Source: AWTP1-13 sp963840445 (lineage in GTDB: Bacteria; Pseudomonadota; Alphaproteobacteria; Rhizobiales; Hyphomicrobiaceae). Taken from it: a stretch of 64,000 nt of DNA. The notes under the pieces were generated by a model. The model had not been told where the DNA came from and did not search any database. It worked only from the letters and a program-made list of their open reading frames with translations. The translations under genes were made by a program, and so were the position numbers. The stretch lies in the NCBI GenBank assembly GCA_963840445.1, contig CAWIZC010000032.1:434001-498000 (forward strand). Reading direction: 5' to 3'. Shown piece by piece: positions 35,028 through 42,636 of this stretch (positions are counted from its first letter, which is position 1; every line of letters starts with the position of its first letter).

Positions 35028-36302
35028 ATGCTTACCAAGCGGGCGGTCCTGGCCGCCGTCCCTTTCGCACTGACGCTCGCCATGCCACGTCCGTCACGGA
35101 CCCAAACAGCCATACCGAACGCAGCTGTCGCCAGCGGTGCCGACATGCTGGCTGCGTCGGGTTTTGCCAATCTGGCCGGAAAGCGCGTGGGGTTGATCAC
35201 CAATCAGACCGGCCTGGTCGGCGATGTGCATCTGGCCGACCTGCTGCGCGCGGCCGCAGGCGTGAAGCTCACAGCCATCCTGGCCCCCGAGCACGGCTTC
35301 CGCGGCGGAGTCGAGGCGGGCAAGCGCGTTGGCGATGGCGTGGACCCGGCAACCGGCGTGCACGTTTTCAGCCTCTACGGCGCCAGCAAGAAGCCCACGC
35401 CGGCCATGTTGCGCAATGTCGACGTGCTGGTGTTCGACATCCAGGACATCGGGGTGCGCTTCTACACCTACATCTCGACCATGGGTCTCGCCATGCAGGC
35501 GGCGGCCGAGGCGCGCATCCCCTTTGTGGTGCTCGACCGGCCCAATCCGCTCGGCGGAGACTATGTGTCGGGCTTCGCGCTCGAGCCGAAGCTGGCCTCC
35601 TTCGTCGGCCAGTATCAGATCCCGACCGTGCACGGCCTGACCGTCGGCGAGCTTGCCCGCATGATCAAGGGCGAGAAGATGCTTCCCGGTCTCGACACCC
35701 TCGATTTGCGCATCATCGAGATGAAGGGTTGGGAACGCTCCATGCGCTGGCCGCAGACGCAGCGCCCCTGGGTGGCAACCAGCCCCAACATCCCGACTTT
35801 CGAGTCGGCGCTCGTCTATCCCGGCATCGGCGTCGCCGGCGAGATCGACCTCAACGAAGGGCGCGGCACGCCGACGCCGTTCTCCCTCATCGGCGCACCC
35901 TGGCTCGATGGCGCGCGCCTGGCCGGCAAGCTCAACGCTCTCGCTCTGCCCGGCGTGAGGTTCGAGCCCGACACCTACACACCCCACCCGATTCCTGGCG
36001 TGGCAGCGAGCCCTCGCTTTGCCGGCAAATCGCTGCACGGCATGCGCGTCGTGGTCACCGATGTCGCCGCCATCGAGCCGCTCGAGATGGGCATGCACGT
36101 GCTGTCCGCCCTGGTCGCCGAGGCACACGCCAAACGCGTCGAGCGCCTGTTTCCCAACCTGGCCATGTTCCACGCCATCGCCGGCACCAAGCGCCTGCAC
36201 GGCATGCTGACAGGCGGCAGCGATGGCGCCACCATCATCGCCGCGTGGCAAGCCGATGTGGCCAAGTTCAAGGACCACCGCGCGCGCTATCTGCTCTACT
36301 GA
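35028..36302 (+). CDS. DUF1343 protein, exo-beta-N-acetylmuramidase NamZ-like
   Basis: 424 residues from ATG 35028 with a signal sequence (KRAVLAAVPFALTLAM). The family blocks are GKRVGLITNQTGLV, LTAILAPEHGFRG, VFSLYG, DVLVFDIQDIGVRFYTYISTM, VVLDRPNPLGG, PTVHGLTVGELARMI and SPNIPTFESALVYPGIG, ending GLFTDH-free but with THIIAA-like ATIIAAWQADV. NamZ removes terminal MurNAc from peptidoglycan fragments; here a periplasmic role in wall recycling is likely. An in-frame start at 34920 exists but would bury the signal peptide. Confidence 0.87.
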   Translation: MLTKRAVLAAVPFALTLAMPRPSRTQTAIPNAAVASGADMLAASGFANLAGKRVGLITNQTGLVGDVHLADLLRAAAGVKLTAILAPEHGFRGGVEAGKRVGDGVDPATGVHVFSLYGASKKPTPAMLRNVDVLVFDIQDIGVRFYTYISTMGLAMQAAAEARIPFVVLDRPNPLGGDYVSGFALEPKLASFVGQYQIPTVHGLTVGELARMIKGEKMLPGLDTLDLRIIEMKGWERSMRWPQTQRPWVATSPNIPTFESALVYPGIGVAGEIDLNEGRGTPTPFSLIGAPWLDGARLAGKLNALALPGVRFEPDTYTPHPIPGVAASPRFAGKSLHGMRVVVTDVAAIEPLEMGMHVLSALVAEAHAKRVERLFPNLAMFHAIAGTKRLHGMLTGGSDGATIIAAWQADVAKFKDHRARYLLY

Positions 36303-36372
36303 GCGCGGTTTCTGCTGAACTCGTTTCTGCCGCAATCGACGCGCGAGTCACGCGCGGGCAAGACGGACCTCG

Positions 36373-36400
36373 TTTGTCCGGCGGGCGAGTCACATATAAT
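36373..36400 (+). promoter_or_regulatory. Candidate promoter of helicase gene
   Basis: A perfect -10 box TATAAT at 36395-36400 has TTTGTC at 36373-36378 as a -35 candidate (16-base spacer). It lies 40 nt before the TTG start of the helicase and just after the DUF1343 stop. The ATG overlapping the -10 is followed by a stop, so it does not start a gene. Confidence 0.55.
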
Positions 36401-36439
36401 GGCATAGCATCGCCGCCCCTGACACCGGATCGCTCGCCT

Positions 36440-37777
36440 TTGCCCACTCCTTCCCTGACCACCGCACCCGCCGAGCGCAGCGACGCATGGCCGGCAGGCG
36501 TCGAGCCGACGGATGAGTACCTCGCCGCCTATCAGCATCTGCGGCAGGACGAGGGCCATCTGTTCGTCACCGGCCGCGCCGGCACCGGCAAGTCGACGCT
36601 GCTACGCTGCCTCAAGGACATGCTGGCCGAGGAGATGGTGGTGCTGGCGCCAACCGGGCTCGCCGCCGTCAACGTCGGCGGCCAGACCATCCACTCGTTC
36701 TTCGGGCTGCCGCCGCGCCTGGTGCGTCCCGACGACATCCGTCGCAGCCGCAACGGCCGCTTGATGCGGCGCCTCAAGTTCCTAGTCATCGACGAAGTGT
36801 CGATGGTGCGCTCCGACCTGATGTGGGCCATCGACCAGTCGCTGCGCGTCAACCGCGGCCGCCCGCGCGAGCCGTTCGGGGGCGTGCGTCTTGCGCTGTT
36901 CGGCGATCTGCATCAGCTCCCCCCCGTGGTCAACGACGGCGAGGTCGCCGAGCACCTCGAGTCGGCCTATGGCGGCCCGTTCTTCTTCTCCATTGCCTCC
37001 CTGCGCGAGCCGCCGGGCACGGCGCGCATCGAACTCGCCCATGTCTTTCGACAGAAGGACGAGGCGTTGCTCACCGTTCTGAACCGTGTGCGCGAGGGGG
37101 ACGCCGACGAGGACGATCTCGCCGTGCTTAACGAGCGTGTGCATCCCATACGTACTCTATCGGATGGAGAACCTTACGTCATATTGACGCCGACCAATGC
37201 CGCAGCCGGTCGTATCAACAAGGCCTACCTCGATGCGCTGCCCGGTGTTGGCCATGAATATCAGGCCGGCGTCACCGGCGAATTCAGCGGGACGGCGCAC
37301 CCGACCGAAGCAACGCTGCTGCTCAAGCCGGGCGCCAAGGTCATGCTCCTGCGCAACGATCCCGACAAGCGCTGGGTCAACGGCAGCATCGCCCGCATTG
37401 CTCGCCTGGAGGACAAGCGCGTGTGGATCGAGATCGGCGGCGACGAGCACGAGGTGGAGCAGGTTTCCTGGGAAAGCCGGCGCTATGCCTATGACAAGGC
37501 GGAGGAAAAAATCGTCGAAACGGTGGCTGGCACGTTCCGCCAGTTCCCGTTGCGGCTGGCCTGGGCGCTCACCATCCACAAGAGCCAGGGGCTGACTCTG
37601 GATAAGGTGTACATCGATCTCGGGCGCGGCACGTTCGCGCACGGACAAGCTTACGTCGCGCTCTCGCGTTGCCGTTCACTGGAGGGTTTGGCGCTCGCCC
37701 GTCAGCTGCGGCCGACCGACATCCTGTTCGATCGTGCGGCGATGGGCTACCGGCAAATGTTCGATACGCTCACATGA
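36440..37777 (+). CDS. PIF1/RecD-like ATP-dependent DNA helicase
   Basis: 445 residues. Walker A FVTGRAGTGKSTLLRCL, motif Ia VVLAPTGLAAVNVGGQTIHSFF, Walker B FLVIDEVSMVRSDLMWAID, motif III ALFGDLHQLPPVV, and the late motifs TPTNAAAGRIN and LRLAWALTIHKSQGLTLDKV...YVALSRCRSLEGL are those of superfamily 1B helicases. No ATG or GTG exists between the promoter and Walker A in this frame; TTG at 36440 is the best start. Probably acts in recombination or replication restart; standalone PIF1-like proteins of this size are widespread and mostly uncharacterised. Confidence 0.9.
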   Translation: MPTPSLTTAPAERSDAWPAGVEPTDEYLAAYQHLRQDEGHLFVTGRAGTGKSTLLRCLKDMLAEEMVVLAPTGLAAVNVGGQTIHSFFGLPPRLVRPDDIRRSRNGRLMRRLKFLVIDEVSMVRSDLMWAIDQSLRVNRGRPREPFGGVRLALFGDLHQLPPVVNDGEVAEHLESAYGGPFFFSIASLREPPGTARIELAHVFRQKDEALLTVLNRVREGDADEDDLAVLNERVHPIRTLSDGEPYVILTPTNAAAGRINKAYLDALPGVGHEYQAGVTGEFSGTAHPTEATLLLKPGAKVMLLRNDPDKRWVNGSIARIARLEDKRVWIEIGGDEHEVEQVSWESRRYAYDKAEEKIVETVAGTFRQFPLRLAWALTIHKSQGLTLDKVYIDLGRGTFAHGQAYVALSRCRSLEGLALARQLRPTDILFDRAAMGYRQMFDTLT

Positions 37778-37789
37778 AAAAAAAATCGC

Positions 37790-37820
37790 TTGAGCCCATA
37801 CCACATGGAGCAGTTATAGT
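37790..37820 (+). promoter_or_regulatory. Candidate promoter of GNAT gene
   Basis: TTGAGC at 37790-37795 and TATAGT at 37815-37820 are separated by 19 bases. Transcription would begin only a few bases before the ATG at 37830, giving a near-leaderless message. Weak evidence. Confidence 0.3.
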
Positions 37821-37829
37821 GTCCCTGCC

Positions 37830-38339
37830 ATGTTGGGGTCCGGTTCAAAAGTGCGCGTGCGTGCGGCCAAGGCGGCCGATGCCAAAGCGCTTGCGCGCAT
37901 CTTCAAGGACTCCTGGCTGCTCGCCTATCGTGGCATCATCCCGCATCTGCATCTCGACGGCATGGTCCGCCAGCGTACGCCCGAGTGGTGGCGCAACGCA
38001 TTGAAGTCGAGCGACAGCGCGCTGGTGCTCGAGATTGCCGGCACCGTTGCCGGCTATGCCACGCTCGGCGCCTCGCGTCAGCGCGGGCCATATCAGGGCG
38101 AGATCTTCGAGCTGTATCTCGATCCGGTGCATCAGGGGCTGGGATTGGGCGAGCATCTGTTCGAAGGCTGTCGCCATGCGCTCGACATGCGCAAGCTGAA
38201 TGGCCTGATCATCTGGGCACTGCTCGACAACACGCAGGCCTGCGACTTCTATTGGCGGCGCGGCGGCCGTCCGATCACCAGCGCCTTCGCCAAGATCGGC
38301 GGCGAGCGACTCGAGAAGGTCGCCTTCGCCTGGCGCTAG
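37830..38339 (+). CDS. GNAT-family N-acetyltransferase
   Basis: 169 residues: VRVRAAKAADAKALARIF, DSWLLAYRGIIP, then GEIFELYLDPVHQGLGLGEHLFEGC with the acetyl-CoA pyrophosphate loop (Q-G-L-G-L-G, variant of RGxGxG) and IIWALLDNTQACDFYWRRGGRP, the usual GNAT ending. Acceptor substrate unknown. The stop is 2 nt from repeat A3. Confidence 0.87.
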   Translation: MLGSGSKVRVRAAKAADAKALARIFKDSWLLAYRGIIPHLHLDGMVRQRTPEWWRNALKSSDSALVLEIAGTVAGYATLGASRQRGPYQGEIFELYLDPVHQGLGLGEHLFEGCRHALDMRKLNGLIIWALLDNTQACDFYWRRGGRPITSAFAKIGGERLEKVAFAWR

Positions 38340-38341
38340 GT

Positions 38342-38431
38342 GTCATCCCGGGCCTTGTGCCCGGGATCCAGCTCTCAACTGGCTCCGGCGATTGTGGATC
38401 GATGGATCCCGGTCACGAGCACCGGGCTGAC
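38342..38431. repeat. Family A palindromic repeat, copy 3
   Basis: GTCATCCCGGG to CCGGGCTGAC between two convergent genes. Same sub-type as copy 1 (CTTGT-CCCGGGATCCA core). One arm end carries a C for A change. Likely forms a strong hairpin on both transcripts. Confidence 0.85.
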
Positions 38432-38436
38432 AACTG

Positions 38437-39009
38437 TCACATCGGGCTCTTGCCGCGCGCGCCTTCCGCACGCGGCGGCCGGCTACAGTCGAAATTGCGC
38501 GCCTCACGGTCGGCGATGCGCCGCGCCAGCGCTGCCGGTTCGTCGTTGGCCAGCGCATCCACATAGGCGATGTGGCAGGTGTCGTACTCCATCACCTTGA
38601 ACACCACCAGCACATCGCCGCGGCGCGCCTCGCTCGACGTGTGAAACCGTATGATCGCAGCGTAGGGAATCTGTTGATCACCCCTGCGGTCGAAGCGCCA
38701 CTCGATGGTGGCGCGATGGCTGCCGACCTCGAAGATGGAGTTGAACGGCCCTAGCGTCTGCGTGGCCGCGCGTCGCTTCTCGGGGCTCATCCCGACACTG
38801 ACGAACTGGCGCAGATCGCCCTCGGCGACATAAACCGGGAACCCCGGCAGGCCAGCGCACTCCCATGCGTTGCCTTCACGATGGCGCTTGACCTGCCTGC
38901 ATTCCTTCAGATCGACAGTCGTGTAGAGGCTCTTCACCGGATTGGCTTGCGCCCCCGCGCCCGCAACGCTCGCCGCGATCGCCATCGCCGGCAGAATCAT
39001 GCGCCTCAT
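38437..39009 (-). CDS. Hypothetical exported protein
   Basis: 190 residues with a clear signal peptide (MILPAMAIAASVAGAGAQA, cleavage near 22). The mature part has four Cys (LKECRQV, AWECAGL, DTCHIAY, NFDCSRP) that could form two disulfides, and a basic tail. I recognise no family or active site. It converges on the GNAT gene across repeat A3, and is divergent from dapB. Confidence 0.7.
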   Translation of the reverse strand: MRRMILPAMAIAASVAGAGAQANPVKSLYTTVDLKECRQVKRHREGNAWECAGLPGFPVYVAEGDLRQFVSVGMSPEKRRAATQTLGPFNSIFEVGSHRATIEWRFDRRGDQQIPYAAIIRFHTSSEARRGDVLVVFKVMEYDTCHIAYVDALANDEPAALARRIADREARNFDCSRPPRAEGARGKSPM

Positions 39010-39179
39010 CGTCTCCTCCTGAGACGAAACCGCATACCTGATTGGCCGGCCATCACGGCAGACCGATTACATATATCACCCCCAATCGCGCAGAATCCAA
39101 GGGTCGCCCGGCCACGGCAGCTCTCTTTCGCGCCGGCCGGCGCATTGCTATACCGGCATATGCGGCAAGGGTCGGACCA

Positions 39180-39989
39180 ATGGAACAGATGAAGGTCGCC
39201 GTCACGGGCGCGGCGGGACGCATGGGTCGCGAGCTGATCCGTGCCGTGCACGCCAACGAAGGCTGCGTGCTGGCGGGCGCCATCGAGCAGGAAGGCTCGA
39301 TCGCGCTGGGCCAGGATGTCGGACTGCTGGCCGGTCTCGGCAAGCTCGGCGTGGTGATCACCGATGATCCCCTGGAGTTGTTCACCAAGATCGACGCCGT
39401 GCTGGATTTCACGGTGCCCGCCGCGTCGATCGAGTTCGCGGCGCTGGCCGCCAACGCCCGCATCGTGCACGTGCTCGGCACCACGGGAATGCAACCCGCC
39501 GACGATGCCAAGGTCGAGGCGGCTGCCCGTCATGCCACCATCATCAAGGCCGGCAACATGAGCCTGGGCGTCAACCTGCTGACCGCGCTCACGCGCAAGG
39601 TCGCCGCTGCGCTCGATGCCGATTTCGACATCGAGATCCTGGAGATGCACCACCGGCACAAGGTGGATGCGCCCTCCGGCACCGCGCTGATGCTCGGCAA
39701 GGCCGCCGCCGATGGCCGCGGCGTCAATCTCGACGACGTGAGCGTGCGCGTGCGCGATGGTCACACCGGCGAGCGCAAGCGCGGCGACATCGGCTTTGCC
39801 ACCCTGCGCGGCGGCAGCGTGGTCGGCGAGCACTCGGTGCTGTTCGTGGCCGATGGCGAGATCATCGAGCTCAGGCACCTCGCATCCGAGCGCGGCATCT
39901 TCGCCCGTGGTGCCGTCAAGGCTGCCTTGTGGGGCCGCGGCAAAGGCCCCGGCCTCTTCAACATGTTCGACGTGCTCGGCATCAATTAG
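39180..39989 (+). CDS. dapB: 4-hydroxy-tetrahydrodipicolinate reductase
   Basis: NAD(P)H-dependent step of lysine and diaminopimelate synthesis. 269 residues: VAVTGAAGRMGRELIRAV (nucleotide site), DFTVPAASIEFAALAA, GTTGMQPADDAKVEAAA, GNMSLGVNLL and the catalytic EMHHRHKVDAPSGTAL, with GFATLRGGSVVGEHSVLF near the end. ATG 39180 is chosen; ATG 39189 is an alternative. Confidence 0.96.
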   Translation: MEQMKVAVTGAAGRMGRELIRAVHANEGCVLAGAIEQEGSIALGQDVGLLAGLGKLGVVITDDPLELFTKIDAVLDFTVPAASIEFAALAANARIVHVLGTTGMQPADDAKVEAAARHATIIKAGNMSLGVNLLTALTRKVAAALDADFDIEILEMHHRHKVDAPSGTALMLGKAAADGRGVNLDDVSVRVRDGHTGERKRGDIGFATLRGGSVVGEHSVLFVADGEIIELRHLASERGIFARGAVKAALWGRGKGPGLFNMFDVLGIN

Positions 39990-40005
39990 CGCTTCGTTGA
40001 ATCAT

Positions 40006-40100
40006 GTCATCCCGGAATTCGCGCCAGCGAATATCCGGGACCCAGCGCGAGGCGGTATGCCGCTGGCCCTGGCTCTGAGCTCCGCTCAGGCCGGGATGAC
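40006..40100. repeat. Family A palindromic repeat, copy 4
   Basis: GTCATCCCGG to CCGGGATGAC, between convergent dapB and gpmI; 2 nt from the gpmI stop codon. Inner sequence matches copy 2 closely (CAGCGAATATCCGGGACC and GGCTCTGAGCT blocks). Confidence 0.85.
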
Positions 40101-40102
40101 AG

Positions 40103-41628
40103 TCACACGCGACGCAGCAGCGACTTGCCGGTCATCTCGGCCGGCTGCGGCAGGCCCATCAGCGCGAGCAGCGTCGGCGCCACGTCGGCCAGCCGCCCCT
40201 CCACCAACCCCACCTTGCCGCCGCCCACAAGGAACAACGGCACCGGATTGGTGGTGTGCGCGGTGTGCGGCCCGCCCGTAGCGGGATCGCGCATCAGTTC
40301 GCAATTGCCATGATCGGCGGTGACGAGCATGGACCCGCCGACCGCCTGCACCGCCTCGGCCAGGCGCCCAAGGCCGGCATCGACCGCCTCCACCGCCTTG
40401 ATGGCGGCAGGCAGGCTGCCCGTATGCCCCACCATGTCGGCATTGGCGTAGTTGAGGACGATCAGGTCGTATTTGCCCGAGCGGATCGCCTCCACCGCCT
40501 TGTCGGTCAATTCCGGCGCCGACATCTCGGGCTGCAGGTCGTAGGTCGCAACCTTGGGCGAGGGCACCATGATGCGCGCTTCCTGCCTGTAAGGCTCCTC
40601 CCGGCCGCCGTTCAGGAAATAGGTGACGTGCGGATACTTCTCCGTCTCCGCCATGCGCAGCTGCGCGCGCCCTGCATTGGCCACCACCTCCCCCAGCACG
40701 TTCGGCAGCGTCTGGGTCGGAAAGATCGCCTTGAGCAGGACATCAAGCTCGGCGCTGTACTGCGTCATGCCGATGGCAGCCGCGAACTTGACCTTGCGCT
40801 GGCGGGGGAAGCCCGAGAAGCCGGGATCGAGCAGCGTGGCCAGAATCTCGCGTACACGGTCGGCGCGGAAGTTGAAGCACAGCAGTCCGTCGCCATCCTT
40901 CATGCCGTGGTAGTCGCCGATCACGGCCGGCACCACGAACTCGTCGGTGATGTCGTGCGCGTAGGCATCGGCGATCACCGATTTGGCGTCGGAGTAACGC
41001 GCCCCCAGACCCTCGCAGATCACGGTATAGGCCTTGGCCACACGCTCCCACCGGTTGTCACGATCCATCGCATAGTAGCGGCCGCACACGCTGCCGATCG
41101 TGACGCCCGGCGGCAGCTCCTTCTGCAAACGCTCGATGTCATCGCCCGCCGATCGCGGCGGCGTGTCGCGGCCGTCGGTGAAGACATGCACGACCGTCGG
41201 CTACGCCGGCGTCGGCCAGAATCTTCGCCAGCGCCACGGCGTGCTCCTGATGCGAGTGCACGCCGCCCGGAGACATCAGCCCCATCAGGTGGCAGGTGCC
41301 GCCTGTTTGACGCAGGCGCTCGATCAGGCCGACCAGCGCCGGCATTTTGGCGATGCTGCCGTCTTGCGATGGCCTCGTTGATGCGCGGCAAATCCTGCAT
41401 GACAAGCCGGCCCGCGCCGATGTTGAGATGTCCGACCTCGGAATTGCCCATCTGCCCCGGCGGCAGGCCGACGTCACGGCCGGAGGTGCGCAGGAAGGCA
41501 TGCGGGCAGCTCGACCACAGCCGGTCGAAAGTCGGCGTGTCGGCCTGCAGCACGGCATTGTCAGCCGGATCCTCGCGCCAGCCCCAGCCATCCAGTATGA
41601 CCAGCATCACCAAGGGGTTGTTCGGCAT
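40103..41628 (-). CDS. gpmI: 2,3-bisphosphoglycerate-independent phosphoglycerate mutase (two +1 frameshifts)
   Basis: Interconverts 3- and 2-phosphoglycerate in glycolysis and gluconeogenesis. Starts NNPLVMLVILDGWGWRE (metal Asp), then the phosphoserine motif GQMGNSEVGHLNIGAGR. The frame breaks between RINEAIA and DGSIAKMPALVGL (extra base near 41364) and again between LADAGVAD and VVHVFTDGRDTPP (near 41196). The rest is intact: FNFRADRVREI, YANADMVGHTG and VTADHGNCELM. Corrected length is about 507, as expected. Two insertions in a central metabolic gene point to sequence error. Confidence 0.93.
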
Positions 41629-41667
41629 CGGGGCTCCTGTGGCATGTCATCGGGCGCCAGCGCTACA

Positions 41668-41685
41668 TGAACGTTCCAACGTTCA
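41668..41685. promoter_or_regulatory. Palindromic operator candidate between gpmI and DUF4337 gene
   Basis: TGAACGTT-CC-AACGTTCA is a perfect 18-base inverted repeat about 40 nt upstream of gpmI and in the divergent promoter region. It shares the TGAACGTT half-site with the palindrome beside the TetR gene at 61262-61279. A TATATT at 41770-41775 may be the -10 box of the DUF4337 gene. Confidence 0.4.
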
Positions 41686-41804
41686 CGGCGTTTCGTCGCA
41701 CGGCCCGGTAACCGCGATCTTTTTCCGGCCGGCGAGGCCGCCGCGCCATGGCCGATGGGCGTTAACCTGTATATTGAAGCGCGTCGTACCTTGGGAGGCA
41801 CATT

Positions 41805-42398
41805 ATGTCACTGGATGACGCGATCGACCGGCTGAAGTCGGACAGCGACCACCGCAACAAGTGGGTCGGCGTCTACATCGGCGTGCTGGCGGTCCTGCTG
41901 GCCGTCTGCAGCGTCGGCGGTGGCAACGCCACCAAGGATGCCACCCGCGCCAACATCGATGCGGCCAACACCTGGGCCTTCTTCCAGGCCAAGAACATCC
42001 GCCGCAGCGCCATCCAGATGTCGGCCGACGAACTCGACCTTCTGCTGGCCTCCCAGCCCAACATGCCGGCCGACGCCAAGGCCAAGTTCGCCGCCAAGAT
42101 CAAGGACTATCGCGAGCAGATCCAGAAACTGACCAGCGACCCCGTCAGGAACGAGGGCCTCGACGAGCTGTTCGTCAAGGGAAAGGCGTTCGAGGCCGAG
42201 CGTGACGTGGCCCTGCGCCGGGACCCCTATTTCGACTGGAGCCAGGCGCTGCTGCAGATCGCCATCGTGCTGGCCTCCGTGCACCTGATCATCGGCAATT
42301 TCCTGCTGCTCGGCCTGAGCGGCGGTCTCGGCGCACTCGGCGTTCTGCTGATGCTGAACGGCTTCACCTTGCTGGTGCCGCTACCCTTCCTCGGGTAG
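41805..42398 (+). CDS. DUF4337 membrane protein
   Basis: 197 residues, start behind GGGAGG. It has an N-terminal hydrophobic segment (VGVYIGVLAVLLAVCSVGG), a central helical region with NTWAFFQAKNIRRSAIQMSADELD, and two C-terminal membrane segments (LLQIAIVLASVHLIIGNFLLLGL, GALGVLLMLNGFTLLVPLPFL). This is the layout of DUF4337. Function unknown. Confidence 0.83.
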   Translation: MSLDDAIDRLKSDSDHRNKWVGVYIGVLAVLLAVCSVGGGNATKDATRANIDAANTWAFFQAKNIRRSAIQMSADELDLLLASQPNMPADAKAKFAAKIKDYREQIQKLTSDPVRNEGLDELFVKGKAFEAERDVALRRDPYFDWSQALLQIAIVLASVHLIIGNFLLLGLSGGLGALGVLLMLNGFTLLVPLPFLG

Positions 42399-42420
42399 CG
42401 CAGGCCGTCTGCGGCAACCC

Positions 42421-42487
42421 AGTCCTGAGCTTGTCGAAGGACGGCGAGTAGCATTCACACCCGCGCTTCGACGGGCTCAGCGCCTGG
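42421..42487. repeat. Family B palindromic repeat, copy 4 (intergenic)
   Basis: GTCCTGAGCTTGTCGAAGGAC and CGCTTCGACGGGCTCAGCG are the two arms. It lies between the DUF4337 gene and putA. The remaining gap to 42636 holds only the putA leader. Confidence 0.8.
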
Positions 42488-42636
42488 CGTCGTTGCCTGC
42501 GCGAGGGGCATATTCTCATTTGGTCTTGCCTGGATCCACCGCGGCGTGCACGTCGGCGGTAGGACGCGATCGGCAATTTGCTTAGACTTGCCAGGCGGAT
42601 TCGGCCGCCACACCTATATCCTGCGGAGGAGGGAGA

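Noticed and set aside
5985..41365. Programmed +1 frameshifting as an explanation for the broken frames
   Set aside because: There is no common slippery sequence, the sites vary, and unrelated housekeeping genes are hit; sequence error is simpler.
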